From NCBI GenBank assembly GCA_040081265.1, contig JBEBGV010000054.1:1-32417 (forward strand): a stretch of DNA of 32,417 nucleotides, in the 5' to 3' direction. Positions 26,588 to 32,417 of this stretch are shown in pieces. The notes under the pieces are model-generated. The model ran no database searches. It saw only the letters and a list, made by a program, of their open reading frames with translations, and was not told where the DNA came from. The DNA is from JBEBGV01 sp040081265. GTDB taxonomy: Bacteria > Acidobacteriota > Vicinamibacteria > Vicinamibacterales > UBA2999. A program made the translations under genes and the position numbers. Each line of letters opens with the position of its first letter. Positions within the stretch are counted from its first letter, which is position 1.

Positions 26588-27295
26588 TTGAGCCCAATCC
26601 TCGTGCGGCCGGTCCGCGAGCAGCTCGAGCACGATCGGGTCATTCGCCTGCTGCAGGCGAAATACAAGAGAAAGTTCGACGTCGCCATCAACCCCGGCAA
26701 TGAGCAGTCGGCAGGGGTTGGCACCGGACCGTCGCCCTGGTATCCCGACCTGGTTTTGCATTCGACCGAACGCACCCGGAAATTGCTGGGTGTGGTCGAG
26801 GTTGAGACGGTTGAATCGATCAACCACCTCGAAGCGATGTCGCAGTGGGCGGCATTCTCACGCCTGAAGACACCGTTTCATCTCTACGTGCCGGCGGCGA
26901 TGGTTGACGTGGCGCGGCGCTTTTGCGTCGACCTCCAGATCGCGGTCACCGAGATCTGGGCCTACCACTCGATCGGGGATCAGATCCGCTTCACCTTGGT
27001 GCAGCGGGCTCCTGGTGCTGAGGACAGCTTCAGCATGCCGCGCGAGCCCCGGCGTCCGAAAGTCCCGGCCGTCGTTGCAAAAGCGCCGGTGGCCGCCCGC
27101 GCCGCCAAGCCGGTGACCAAACTGACGGCCAAGCCGGCACCGAAGGCATCAGTGAAGCCGGCACGCCGTGCCGCTCCCCCTGCCCGGAAGGTCGTACCAC
27201 CGGCCCGAGCCAAGGTGGTGCGCACGGTGAAAGCCGCCAAGGCTGCGGCGCCGGCGGGCAAGAAGTCCGTCAGCAGCGCCGCCAAGCGCAAGTAG
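26588..27295 (+). CDS. Unrecognised protein: nuclease-like N-terminal domain plus histone H1-like basic tail
   Basis: I do not recognise the family. The 235-residue product (TTG start) has two parts. Residues 1-~145 form a compact domain with W-Y-P-D-L-V-L (D54), then G-V-V-E-V-E (E71, E73) and a helix: the order and look of a PD-(D/E)XK nuclease-like core. The third acidic residue replaces Lys, and the spacing D-x16-E-x-E equals that of BamHI. Residues ~160-235 are almost only Lys, Arg, Ala, Pro, Val, like H1-type tails that bind DNA (A-K-P-V-T-K, A-A-P-P-A-R-K). A DNA-associated role is inferred. The next gene, 6 nt on, has an acidic tail. Alternatively it is a non-catalytic nuclease-fold protein. 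Confidence 0.8.
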   Translation: MSPILVRPVREQLEHDRVIRLLQAKYKRKFDVAINPGNEQSAGVGTGPSPWYPDLVLHSTERTRKLLGVVEVETVESINHLEAMSQWAAFSRLKTPFHLYVPAAMVDVARRFCVDLQIAVTEIWAYHSIGDQIRFTLVQRAPGAEDSFSMPREPRRPKVPAVVAKAPVAARAAKPVTKLTAKPAPKASVKPARRAAPPARKVVPPARAKVVRTVKAAKAAAPAGKKSVSSAAKRK

Positions 27296-27301
27296 TCCTG
27301 C

Positions 27302-28108
27302 GTGCCGTTTCTTCGTGTCGTTCGCGACAAGCGCGGTTACGAGACTACCTACCTGATTCATTCGTTCAAGGAAGGGCCGCACCCGGGGTCGCGCGTGCTT
27401 TACGCGTTCCGATCACCGGGTGGGGTGCGGGTTGGTCGGAATCCGTTTGACCAGTCGGTGCGACGGGAGATCGAACGGAGCAACCCAGACTTGGCCTTTG
27501 ACTGGGACACGCTCGTCTCCGGCCAGCAGGTGATCGACTCGACGCCGGATCCGCGCCGGCAGCGGCGTCGGTCGGGCAGTGCGCCAGGGGCCCCGCCGGG
27601 GGCGTCCGCGGGGACGTCGCGCAGCGAGTCGCGACCCTCGCCGCCCCGTCGGGCGGAACCTCCGCCGCAGGCGCCACGTCTCACCGTGCCGACCGTGATC
27701 GAAGGCGACACACCGGAAACGCGGATGCGGTTCCTGGCCAACTGGCATGGCATCCTCTGCGAGCAGCTGCCCGAGCGCGTCACCGACCCGGCGCGCCTCG
27801 AGGCGTTGATGGCCGTCGCACAGCGCTTGAACCCGGCGGGTTGGCTGGACGCTGATGAAATCAGCGCAGGCATCGAGGGGGCGACAGAAGCGCTCGAACG
27901 TCTGTCCCGGATGCTCTCAAAACGGCGGAGGAAGCCGCGCAAGAGCGGCCAGCGCGATGCCTCATCGCCGGCCGACGCACCCGCCGACGACGCCTCCCGA
28001 TCCGACATGGCTCAGGAGGCCGACGACGAGGTCGGAGAGATCGCGGATGAGGAGCCTGAGGCTCCCCAGACCGACGTCGCAGCCGACGACGATCCAGAGT
28101 CGGTATGA
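27302..28108 (+). CDS. Unrecognised protein with proline/arginine-rich linker and acidic tail
   Basis: I do not recognise the family. GTG 27302 gives 268 residues. An N-terminal domain (about 1-80, FLRVVRDKRGYETTYLIHSF, later GRNPFDQSVRREIE and FDWDTLV) is followed by a Pro/Arg/Ser-rich linker (about 84-125). A helical domain (about 135-205, with LANWHGILCEQLPERV and ERLSRMLSKRRRK) comes next, and an Asp/Glu-rich tail (about 218-268) ends the protein. It lies 6 nt after the basic-tailed gene, and its stop overlaps the start of the membrane-protein gene by 4 nt (ATGA), so the three are likely an operon. The opposite tail charges suggest interaction with the upstream product, but this is inference. 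No catalytic motif is visible. Confidence 0.8.
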   Translation: MPFLRVVRDKRGYETTYLIHSFKEGPHPGSRVLYAFRSPGGVRVGRNPFDQSVRREIERSNPDLAFDWDTLVSGQQVIDSTPDPRRQRRRSGSAPGAPPGASAGTSRSESRPSPPRRAEPPPQAPRLTVPTVIEGDTPETRMRFLANWHGILCEQLPERVTDPARLEALMAVAQRLNPAGWLDADEISAGIEGATEALERLSRMLSKRRRKPRKSGQRDASSPADAPADDASRSDMAQEADDEVGEIADEEPEAPQTDVAADDDPESV

Positions 28109-28743
28109 CGCAGTGGTTCAACGCCCTGCTCCTGCAGATCGCCCAGATGGGATCGTGGGGGGCGGTGGCGTTCATCGGTCTCTACATTCTGGCGGCGTTG
28201 ATCATGGCGCCGGCTTTTCCCCTCACGGTGGCGGCTGGCGCGATCTACGGGGTGCTGCAGGGCTCGGTGGTCGTCTTCATCGGGGCGGCGCTTGGCGGGT
28301 TTGCCGCGTACGGCGTCGCCCTTCGCCTGGCGGGGACCCGGTGGCTGAGGCGCTTCGACGACCGGCCACGCGTGGTGCTCGTCCGTGAGGCGATGGCCAA
28401 CAACGGCGTCTGGGTGCAGTTTCTGCTGCGTCTGTCACCGATCATTCCCTTCACCATCCTGAACTACGCGCTTGGCCTCGCCCGCGTGCGCCCACGCGAC
28501 TTCACGGTCGCGCTGCTCGGCATGGTGCCGACAATCGTCCTCTACACGTATTACGGCAAGGTGGTGGGGGACGTGGCGGCGCTGGCCGCCGGGAACGCAC
28601 GACCGCAGGGTCCCGCGTATTACTGGCTGCTCAGTGCTGGACTCGCCAGCACATTGATAGCGACCCTGCTCATCAGTCGCGCGGCCAAGCGTGCGCTGGC
28701 GGGTAAGCCTGGTGGGCCGGAAGGCCCGCCCTACGTCCGGTAA
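28105..28743 (+). CDS. TVP38/TMEM64 (VTT/DedA-like) family membrane protein
   Basis: Inner-membrane protein of 212 residues with about five hydrophobic segments. The family core reads A-P-A-F-P-L-T-V-A-A-G-A-I-Y-G, then a Gly-rich helix (GAALGGFAAYGVALRL). F-L-L-R-L-S-P-I-I-P-F and NYALGLARVRPRDF follow, the VTT signature seen in relatives linked to lipid transport or membrane homeostasis; substrate not predictable. The ATG overlaps the previous stop by 4 nt. The last ~12 residues (G-K-P-G-G-P-E-G-P-P-Y-V-R) are encoded by a hairpin shared with the convergent rpiB end, so this tail is probably not part of the folded protein. Confidence 0.88.
   Translation: MTQWFNALLLQIAQMGSWGAVAFIGLYILAALIMAPAFPLTVAAGAIYGVLQGSVVVFIGAALGGFAAYGVALRLAGTRWLRRFDDRPRVVLVREAMANNGVWVQFLLRLSPIIPFTILNYALGLARVRPRDFTVALLGMVPTIVLYTYYGKVVGDVAALAAGNARPQGPAYYWLLSAGLASTLIATLLISRAAKRALAGKPGGPEGPPYVR
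28711..28730. terminator. Hairpin at the TVP38/rpiB convergent junction
   Basis: GGTGGGCC (28711-28718) pairs with GGCCCGCC (28723-28730) around a GGAA loop, with one T-G pair. It lies inside the 3' end of the membrane-protein gene and directly after the rpiB stop codon (28733-28731), so it could end transcription in both directions. Confidence 0.5.
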
Positions 28744-29183
28744 CGTTCCTCGATCGCGAGCACCTTGCCAAGCCGCGTGGCGTGGCGCGGCTCGCCGGAG
28801 AAACGCGCCGCCAGGAAGGTCCCGACCAGTTCCAGCGCGAGCGCGATGCCGATCACCCGGGCCCCGAGGCACAGGACGTTCAGGTCGTCATGCTCGACAG
28901 CCTGATGCGCGGTGTAGCAGTCGTGACACACCGCCGCGCGTATCCCCGGCACCTTGTTCGCGGCCACCGAGACCCCGGCGCCGCTCCCGCAGACGATGAT
29001 TCCGCGTTCAGCGCGTCCATCCCGGATGGCCTTGGCCACCGCTTCGGCTGAATCCGGGTAATCGACTGCCTCGGCGGAGTTTGTGCCGAGGTCGAGCACC
29101 TGGTGCCCGGCCTGGGTGAGGTGGCGGACAAGGTCGTCCTTCATCTGGAAACCGGCATGATCTGCGCTCAGGGCTAGTCGCAT
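28731..29183 (-). CDS. rpiB: Ribose-5-phosphate isomerase B
   Basis: Interconverts ribose 5-phosphate and ribulose 5-phosphate in the pentose phosphate pathway. The 150-residue product has ALSADHAGFQMK at the N-terminus, V-D-Y-P-D, the active-site Cys in G-I-I-V-C-G-S-G-A-G and AANKVPGIRAA. The CHDCYTAHQAVEHDDLNV region with catalytic His, and CLGARVIG, follow; all are RpiB/LacAB marks. The 3' end overlaps the convergent TVP38-type gene by 13 nt. ATG 29183 has no Shine-Dalgarno site; a TATATT lies 8 nt upstream. Only 38 nt separate its start from the divergent VWFA-related gene. Confidence 0.95.
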   Translation of the reverse strand: MRLALSADHAGFQMKDDLVRHLTQAGHQVLDLGTNSAEAVDYPDSAEAVAKAIRDGRAERGIIVCGSGAGVSVAANKVPGIRAAVCHDCYTAHQAVEHDDLNVLCLGARVIGIALALELVGTFLAARFSGEPRHATRLGKVLAIEERYRT

Positions 29184-29191
29184 GTCCCAGT

Positions 29192-29197
29192 AATATA
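29192..29197 (-). promoter_or_regulatory. -10 box for rpiB in a 38-nt divergent gap
   Basis: TATATT on the minus strand ends 8 nt before the rpiB ATG. It is only 9 nt from the oppositely oriented -10 box of the VWFA-related gene. No clear -35 box is seen. Confidence 0.4.
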
Positions 29198-29206
29198 CCG
29201 TCCTGC

Positions 29207-29212
29207 TATACT
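29207..29212 (+). promoter_or_regulatory. -10 box for the VWFA-related gene
   Basis: TATACT ends 9 nt before the ATG at 29222, leaving room for at most a 2-3 nt leader. No Shine-Dalgarno site lies between. It is back to back with the rpiB -10 box. Confidence 0.45.
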
Positions 29213-29221
29213 CACCGCACT

Positions 29222-30535
29222 ATGCGACGTGCTGCTAAGTACCTCAGTGTCAGCGCATTCGTGGCGATCCTGGCCGGTGTCTTCTCACTCGAGGCACCGT
29301 CGGTGCAGGCCCAGGCCCCAGCCGCTCCGCGCCCGGCCCCGATCGTCCCGCTGTCCCCCCAGCAAAGCCAGCCGACGTTCCGCGTTGACGTCGATCTCGT
29401 CACGACCGATGTCATCGTCCGCGACGCGAAGAGCGATCAGTTCATCGCCGACCTGAAGGCCGGCGATTTCGACGTGTTCGAGGACGGTGTGAAGCAGGAA
29501 CTCACATCGATGGTGCTCGTCCACGGCGGCCGTGCCTACAACTCGCTGTCGGCGCCGCCTCCTCCCGTGCAGGAGGGCATCATCCTGCCGGTCAGCCGTC
29601 CCACCAACGACACGGCAGGGCGCGTGTTCCTGCTGTTTGTCGACGACCTCCACCTCGACTTCCAGAGCACGCCGCGCACCCGCGATCTCTTCAAGCGGAT
29701 GCTTCGCAACCTGATTCACGAAGGCGACATGTTCGGCATCGTCTCGACCGGCACCTCATCGCTGTCGATCCAGCTGACCTACGACCGCCAGGTGCTCGAC
29801 GATGCGATCAAGCGGATTACCGGTGGCGGAATGAAGCCGGCGGACATCGTCACGGGGCAGCAGTCATCGCAGGGTCCGACCGAACTTCGTTATCGCGCGC
29901 ACGTCGCGTTCTCGACCGCCTACGACCTGATGAAGAACCTCGAGAAGCTGCACAACCGGCGCAAGGCCGTGATCTGGGTGAGCAGTGGCTACGACTTCAA
30001 CCCGTTCGAGCGCGCCCGCATGGAAGAGATGTCGCGCAGCTTCGGCAATGAAGCTGAGAGCGATGTGTCCAACGATCCGTCGATTCGGCAGCAGTTCCAG
30101 GGGACGCAGTTCGCGATGGCGGACCTGGCGCGCGAACTGGCCGACGTGACCAAGGCGGCCAACCGCGCCAACGCCACGCTCTACACCATCGATCCGAGAG
30201 GGTTGGTGGCCGGGCCCGACATCGACGACAAAGTGCTGGAGAACCACATGGAAGAGTGGAACCAGTACGTGCGTCGCACGCAGGACAGCCTGCGCACGCT
30301 GGCGGAAGAAACGGGCGGGATTGCCGTCGTCAATCAGAACGACTTCGACAAGGCGCTCAAGCGGATTGACGCCGAGACGAGCGACTACTACGTGCTCGGT
30401 TACTACTCCAGCAATCCGGACCCGCTGAAGAAGACGCGCAGGATCGAGGTCAAGACCAAGCGCGACGGCGTCACTGTGTGGTCGCGGACGTCGTACTCGC
30501 TGCGACCGACGCCGGCTGCCGCTCCCGCCCGCTAG
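29222..30535 (+). CDS. Secreted VWFA-related protein of the acidobacterial type
   Basis: A 437-residue exported protein. A signal peptide spans about residues 1-31, ending in V-Q-A before Gln-Ala, followed by a Pro/Ala-rich stretch. Then comes the pattern of the acidobacterial VWFA-related family (TIGR03436-like): FRVDVDLVTTDVIVRD, DFDVFEDGVKQELT, a von Willebrand A-like core from about residue 135 (VFLLFVDDLHLDF) and the ending DYYVLGYYSSNPDPLKKTRRIEVKTKR. The metal-ion site that is D-x-S-x-S in classical VWA domains reads V-D-D-L-H-L-D here, so metal-dependent adhesion is uncertain. The function of the family is not known. The gene is monocistronic, flanked by a 38-nt divergent promoter region and a hairpin. 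Confidence 0.88.
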   Translation: MRRAAKYLSVSAFVAILAGVFSLEAPSVQAQAPAAPRPAPIVPLSPQQSQPTFRVDVDLVTTDVIVRDAKSDQFIADLKAGDFDVFEDGVKQELTSMVLVHGGRAYNSLSAPPPPVQEGIILPVSRPTNDTAGRVFLLFVDDLHLDFQSTPRTRDLFKRMLRNLIHEGDMFGIVSTGTSSLSIQLTYDRQVLDDAIKRITGGGMKPADIVTGQQSSQGPTELRYRAHVAFSTAYDLMKNLEKLHNRRKAVIWVSSGYDFNPFERARMEEMSRSFGNEAESDVSNDPSIRQQFQGTQFAMADLARELADVTKAANRANATLYTIDPRGLVAGPDIDDKVLENHMEEWNQYVRRTQDSLRTLAEETGGIAVVNQNDFDKALKRIDAETSDYYVLGYYSSNPDPLKKTRRIEVKTKRDGVTVWSRTSYSLRPTPAAAPAR

Positions 30536-30559
30536 TAGGCACCTCGACTGTACGGCAAG

Positions 30560-30580
30560 GCCGGGTCCGCGGGACCCGGC
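30560..30580. terminator. Hairpin between VWFA-related gene and LysR gene
   Basis: GCCGGGTCC (30560-30568) and GGACCCGGC (30572-30580) form a perfect 9-bp stem with a GCG loop, in the 49-nt gap of a convergent pair and 4 nt from the LysR stop codon. Likely bidirectional; no T-tract. Confidence 0.6.
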
Positions 30581-30584
30581 GTGG

Positions 30585-31505
30585 CTAGAGCGTTCGTGGC
30601 GCCTGGCCAGCGGCCTCGAGCCGCGGCTGAATCCCGTCGAACACCCGCATCACCTCAGACACGACGCGAGGCATCCGTCCCATCTTCGGATAGAGCCAGC
30701 CCGTCTCCCGCACCAGCGGGTAACCGGTGATCCGGCTGGCAAACAGCTGCCTGGCACGTACGTCGGCCGCGGCCGCCTGCCAGGGCACGATGCCGATGCC
30801 AAGGCCGGTCCTCACCATGGCCTTGATGATCTCGACGTTTTCGGTCTCCATGACGACCTCGGCGTCGATGCCTTCGCGGGTAAAGAACTCGTTGACCAGC
30901 CGACGGGTGATCGATCCCGTCTCGAACAGGATGAACGGCTGTCCGTTGAGCTCCTCCGGGTCGACCGTCCGTTTCTTCGCAAACGCATGAGACGCGTAGC
31001 TGACCACCAGGAGCTCCTCGTGGAGGACGGGGACTGACACGAGATCGGAGGCCTCGATCGGCAGCGTGAGGAGGCCGAGATCGCCGGCACCCGAACGCAG
31101 CATCGCGATCGAGCGGTCGGTGCTGCCGACCGTGATCTTGATCTCGAGGTTCGGGTGTACGCGTCGGATCTCCGACAGCAGCGTCGGGAATACGTACAGG
31201 CACACGGTCATTCCACCGACCAGGCGCAGCGTTCCTCGCAGGGTTTCCTGCTTCTCGCTGATCGCCATGACCGTCTCCTGGAGGTCCTGGAAGACGCGGT
31301 TGCTGAGCTGGACCAGGGCTTCGCCGGCCGGGGTGATCCGGATGCGCCTGCCGATGCGGTGGAACACCGTTTCGCCGAGTTCTTCTTCGAGGAGGAGGAT
31401 CTGGCGGCTGATCGCCGACTGCGAGACGCGGAGTTTCTCGGCCGCCGCCGTGAACGTCCCGGCTTCGGCAATCGCGCGGATGATCTCGAGCTGACGCAGG
31501 TCCAT
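30585..31505 (-). CDS. LysR family transcriptional regulator
   Basis: The 306-residue product has the standard layout. A winged helix-turn-helix spans about residues 1-60 (LRQLEIIRAIAEAGTFTAAA, RVSQSAISRQI, FHRIGRRIRITPAG), then a linker helix and a two-lobed substrate-binding domain from about residue 90 (LRLVGGMTVCLYVFP; GIGIVPWQAAAADV). ATG 31505 is preferred over TTG 31511. The effector and targets are unknown; no metabolic gene is divergent from it. It follows the DNA methyltransferase gene on the same strand after 31 nt, which contains a short inverted repeat that might be an autoregulatory site. Confidence 0.92.
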   Translation of the reverse strand: MDLRQLEIIRAIAEAGTFTAAAEKLRVSQSAISRQILLLEEELGETVFHRIGRRIRITPAGEALVQLSNRVFQDLQETVMAISEKQETLRGTLRLVGGMTVCLYVFPTLLSEIRRVHPNLEIKITVGSTDRSIAMLRSGAGDLGLLTLPIEASDLVSVPVLHEELLVVSYASHAFAKKRTVDPEELNGQPFILFETGSITRRLVNEFFTREGIDAEVVMETENVEIIKAMVRTGLGIGIVPWQAAAADVRARQLFASRITGYPLVRETGWLYPKMGRMPRVVSEVMRVFDGIQPRLEAAGQAPRTL

Positions 31506-31510
31506 GCCCA

Positions 31511-31525
31511 AGGCTACATAAGCCT
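31511..31525. promoter_or_regulatory. Short inverted repeat before the LysR gene
   Basis: AGGCT-ACATA-AGCCT, 5-bp arms with a 5-nt spacer, lies 5 nt upstream of the LysR ATG. It could be an operator for autoregulation, but it does not fit the T-N11-A LysR box and may be chance. Confidence 0.25.
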
Positions 31526-31536
31526 ACGGCATGGGT

Positions 31537-32397
31537 TCAAGGCGATTCATGCGCCGCGCGGGTTCTGGCGATGGCTTCCTTGAGGTAGTGCTCATCCAGC
31601 TCTATACCGACGAAGTCGATGCCGAGCTGCGCGCACGCGACTGAGGTGGAGCCCAGCCCAAGGAAGGGGTCGGCCGCTGTCCTGACCCGGGGCCGCCCAT
31701 GGAGCCTGATGCACATTTCGGGGAGTTTCGGCGGAAAGGTGGCCGGGTGCGGACGGTCTTTGTCCCGGCTCTGGATCGTGTCGTAGGGGATGAACCAGGT
31801 GTTGCCGCGGCAGCGCACGCCGCCGGACGCGCCCTGCCAGCGGGCGACGTTGGACTTGTCCTGGTACTTCACCCCCACGGCCAGCCGGTCCAGCGGCCGG
31901 CGGCCATCAGGCGTGAAATGGAACACGAATTCGTGGCAGTCGTTGAGGAATCGCTGGCTGTTGATGGGTTTGTAGTGCCCGACCGCGAGGTCCTCCGAGA
32001 GCCTGTTCCGGGCGGCCGCCCGATCGATGGCGATCGACTTGATCCAGTGAATGGTGTTCTGGAGTTTCAGCCGCGTTCTCACGGTCTGCGCGATGTCCAG
32101 CGCTGTCCATGGGTCGGTGGGTTTGGCGCCCACGTTGAGGAAGAAGGAGCCTTCCGGACTGAGCACCGATGCGGCGGCCTGGACCCAGGTGCTGGTCCAC
32201 TCCAGGTACTGGTCGCGCGGCATCGTGTCGTCATACGTCCGATACCGGATGCCCAGGTTGTACGGCGGCGACGTGATGATGGCGTCAACGGAATGCGCCG
32301 GCAACCGGGCGAGGATGTCTACGCAGTCACCGAGGTAGAAGCGCAGCGTCGCGCTGCCACGGCGCAGCGTGGCATAGGGCCGAGGACCAGCGGTCAC
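31537..32397 (-). CDS. Solitary beta-class DNA methyltransferase (N4-cytosine or N6-adenine)
   Basis: The 286-residue product has the permuted order of beta-class amino-methyltransferases. The catalytic motif IV T-S-P-P-Y-N is at residues 42-47, close behind FYLGDCVDILARLP. The SAM-binding motif I D-P-F-L-G-L-G-S-T is near the C-terminus (about 243-251), followed by VGIELDEHYL. A Ser at the first position of SPPY is most common in N4-cytosine enzymes, but some N6-adenine enzymes share it. No restriction endonuclease is visible next to it within the window; the upstream side is cut off at 32417. GTG 32397 is the start, with TACAAT 7 nt upstream. LysR follows. Confidence 0.9.
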   Translation of the reverse strand: MTAGPRPYATLRRGSATLRFYLGDCVDILARLPAHSVDAIITSPPYNLGIRYRTYDDTMPRDQYLEWTSTWVQAAASVLSPEGSFFLNVGAKPTDPWTALDIAQTVRTRLKLQNTIHWIKSIAIDRAAARNRLSEDLAVGHYKPINSQRFLNDCHEFVFHFTPDGRRPLDRLAVGVKYQDKSNVARWQGASGGVRCRGNTWFIPYDTIQSRDKDRPHPATFPPKLPEMCIRLHGRPRVRTAADPFLGLGSTSVACAQLGIDFVGIELDEHYLKEAIARTRAAHESP

Positions 32398-32404
32398 TGG
32401 TTGG

Positions 32405-32410
32405 ATTGTA
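32405..32410 (-). promoter_or_regulatory. -10 box placed for a leaderless methyltransferase mRNA
   Basis: TACAAT on the minus strand ends 7 nt before GTG 32397, the same spacing as at pepF. The -35 region lies outside the window. Confidence 0.45.
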
Positions 32411-32417
32411 CTGGAGG

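Overview
This window is strongly G+C-rich, densely packed bacterial chromosome. Nearly every gene is a housekeeping gene with near-zero spacing. The VWFA-related secreted protein (29222-30535) belongs to a family named for Acidobacteria. Together with the base composition, short heptamer repeats and hairpin-terminated convergent gene pairs, it suggests an Acidobacteriota member, probably class Vicinamibacteria. That placement is inference. I saw no tRNA, rRNA, CRISPR array, transposase or prophage gene. No gene-free stretch reaches 300 bases; the longest (435-693) holds only promoter-like sequence.

Layout. 1-434 (-): truncated receiver-like protein. 694-7852 (+): one tight operon acyP-apt-gcvT-gcvH-gcvP-nnr-tsaE, combining adenine salvage, the glycine cleavage system (T, H and full-length P), NAD(P)HX repair and the tRNA t6A ATPase. 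7838-7936: heptamer repeat with inverted copy. 7966-9705 (+): Tat-exported amidohydrolase-like protein that seems to lack several metal ligands. 15323-9706 (-): M23 peptidase, secA, guaB. 15432-16373 (+): EamA transporter, convergent and overlapping with prolyl oligopeptidase (18450-16318), which follows comM (19963-18452). 20090-21928 (+): pepF. 26465-21995 (-): response regulator, hemE, hemG, a methyltransferase with a signal peptide, arginase. 26588-28743 (+): two unrecognised proteins (one nuclease-like with a histone H1-like basic tail, one with an acidic tail) and a TVP38-type membrane protein. 29183-28731 (-): rpiB. 29222-30535 (+): VWFA-related protein. 32397-30585 (-): solitary DNA methyltransferase and a LysR regulator.

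The most interesting signals: (1) the 26588-28108 pair, whose first member has a D-x16-E-x-E motif with the spacing of the BamHI active site plus an H1-like tail; (2) an apparent pseudo-amidohydrolase; (3) a recurring -10 box 5-9 nt before start codons, suggesting leaderless mRNAs; (4) repeats and hairpins concentrated exactly at gene ends, including an 11-bp palindromic repeat that codes for the tails of two convergent genes; and (5) a SAM-dependent methyltransferase with an export signal in a heme/arginase gene cluster.

All calls rest on reading the sequence and on recalled family motifs. No database search was run.
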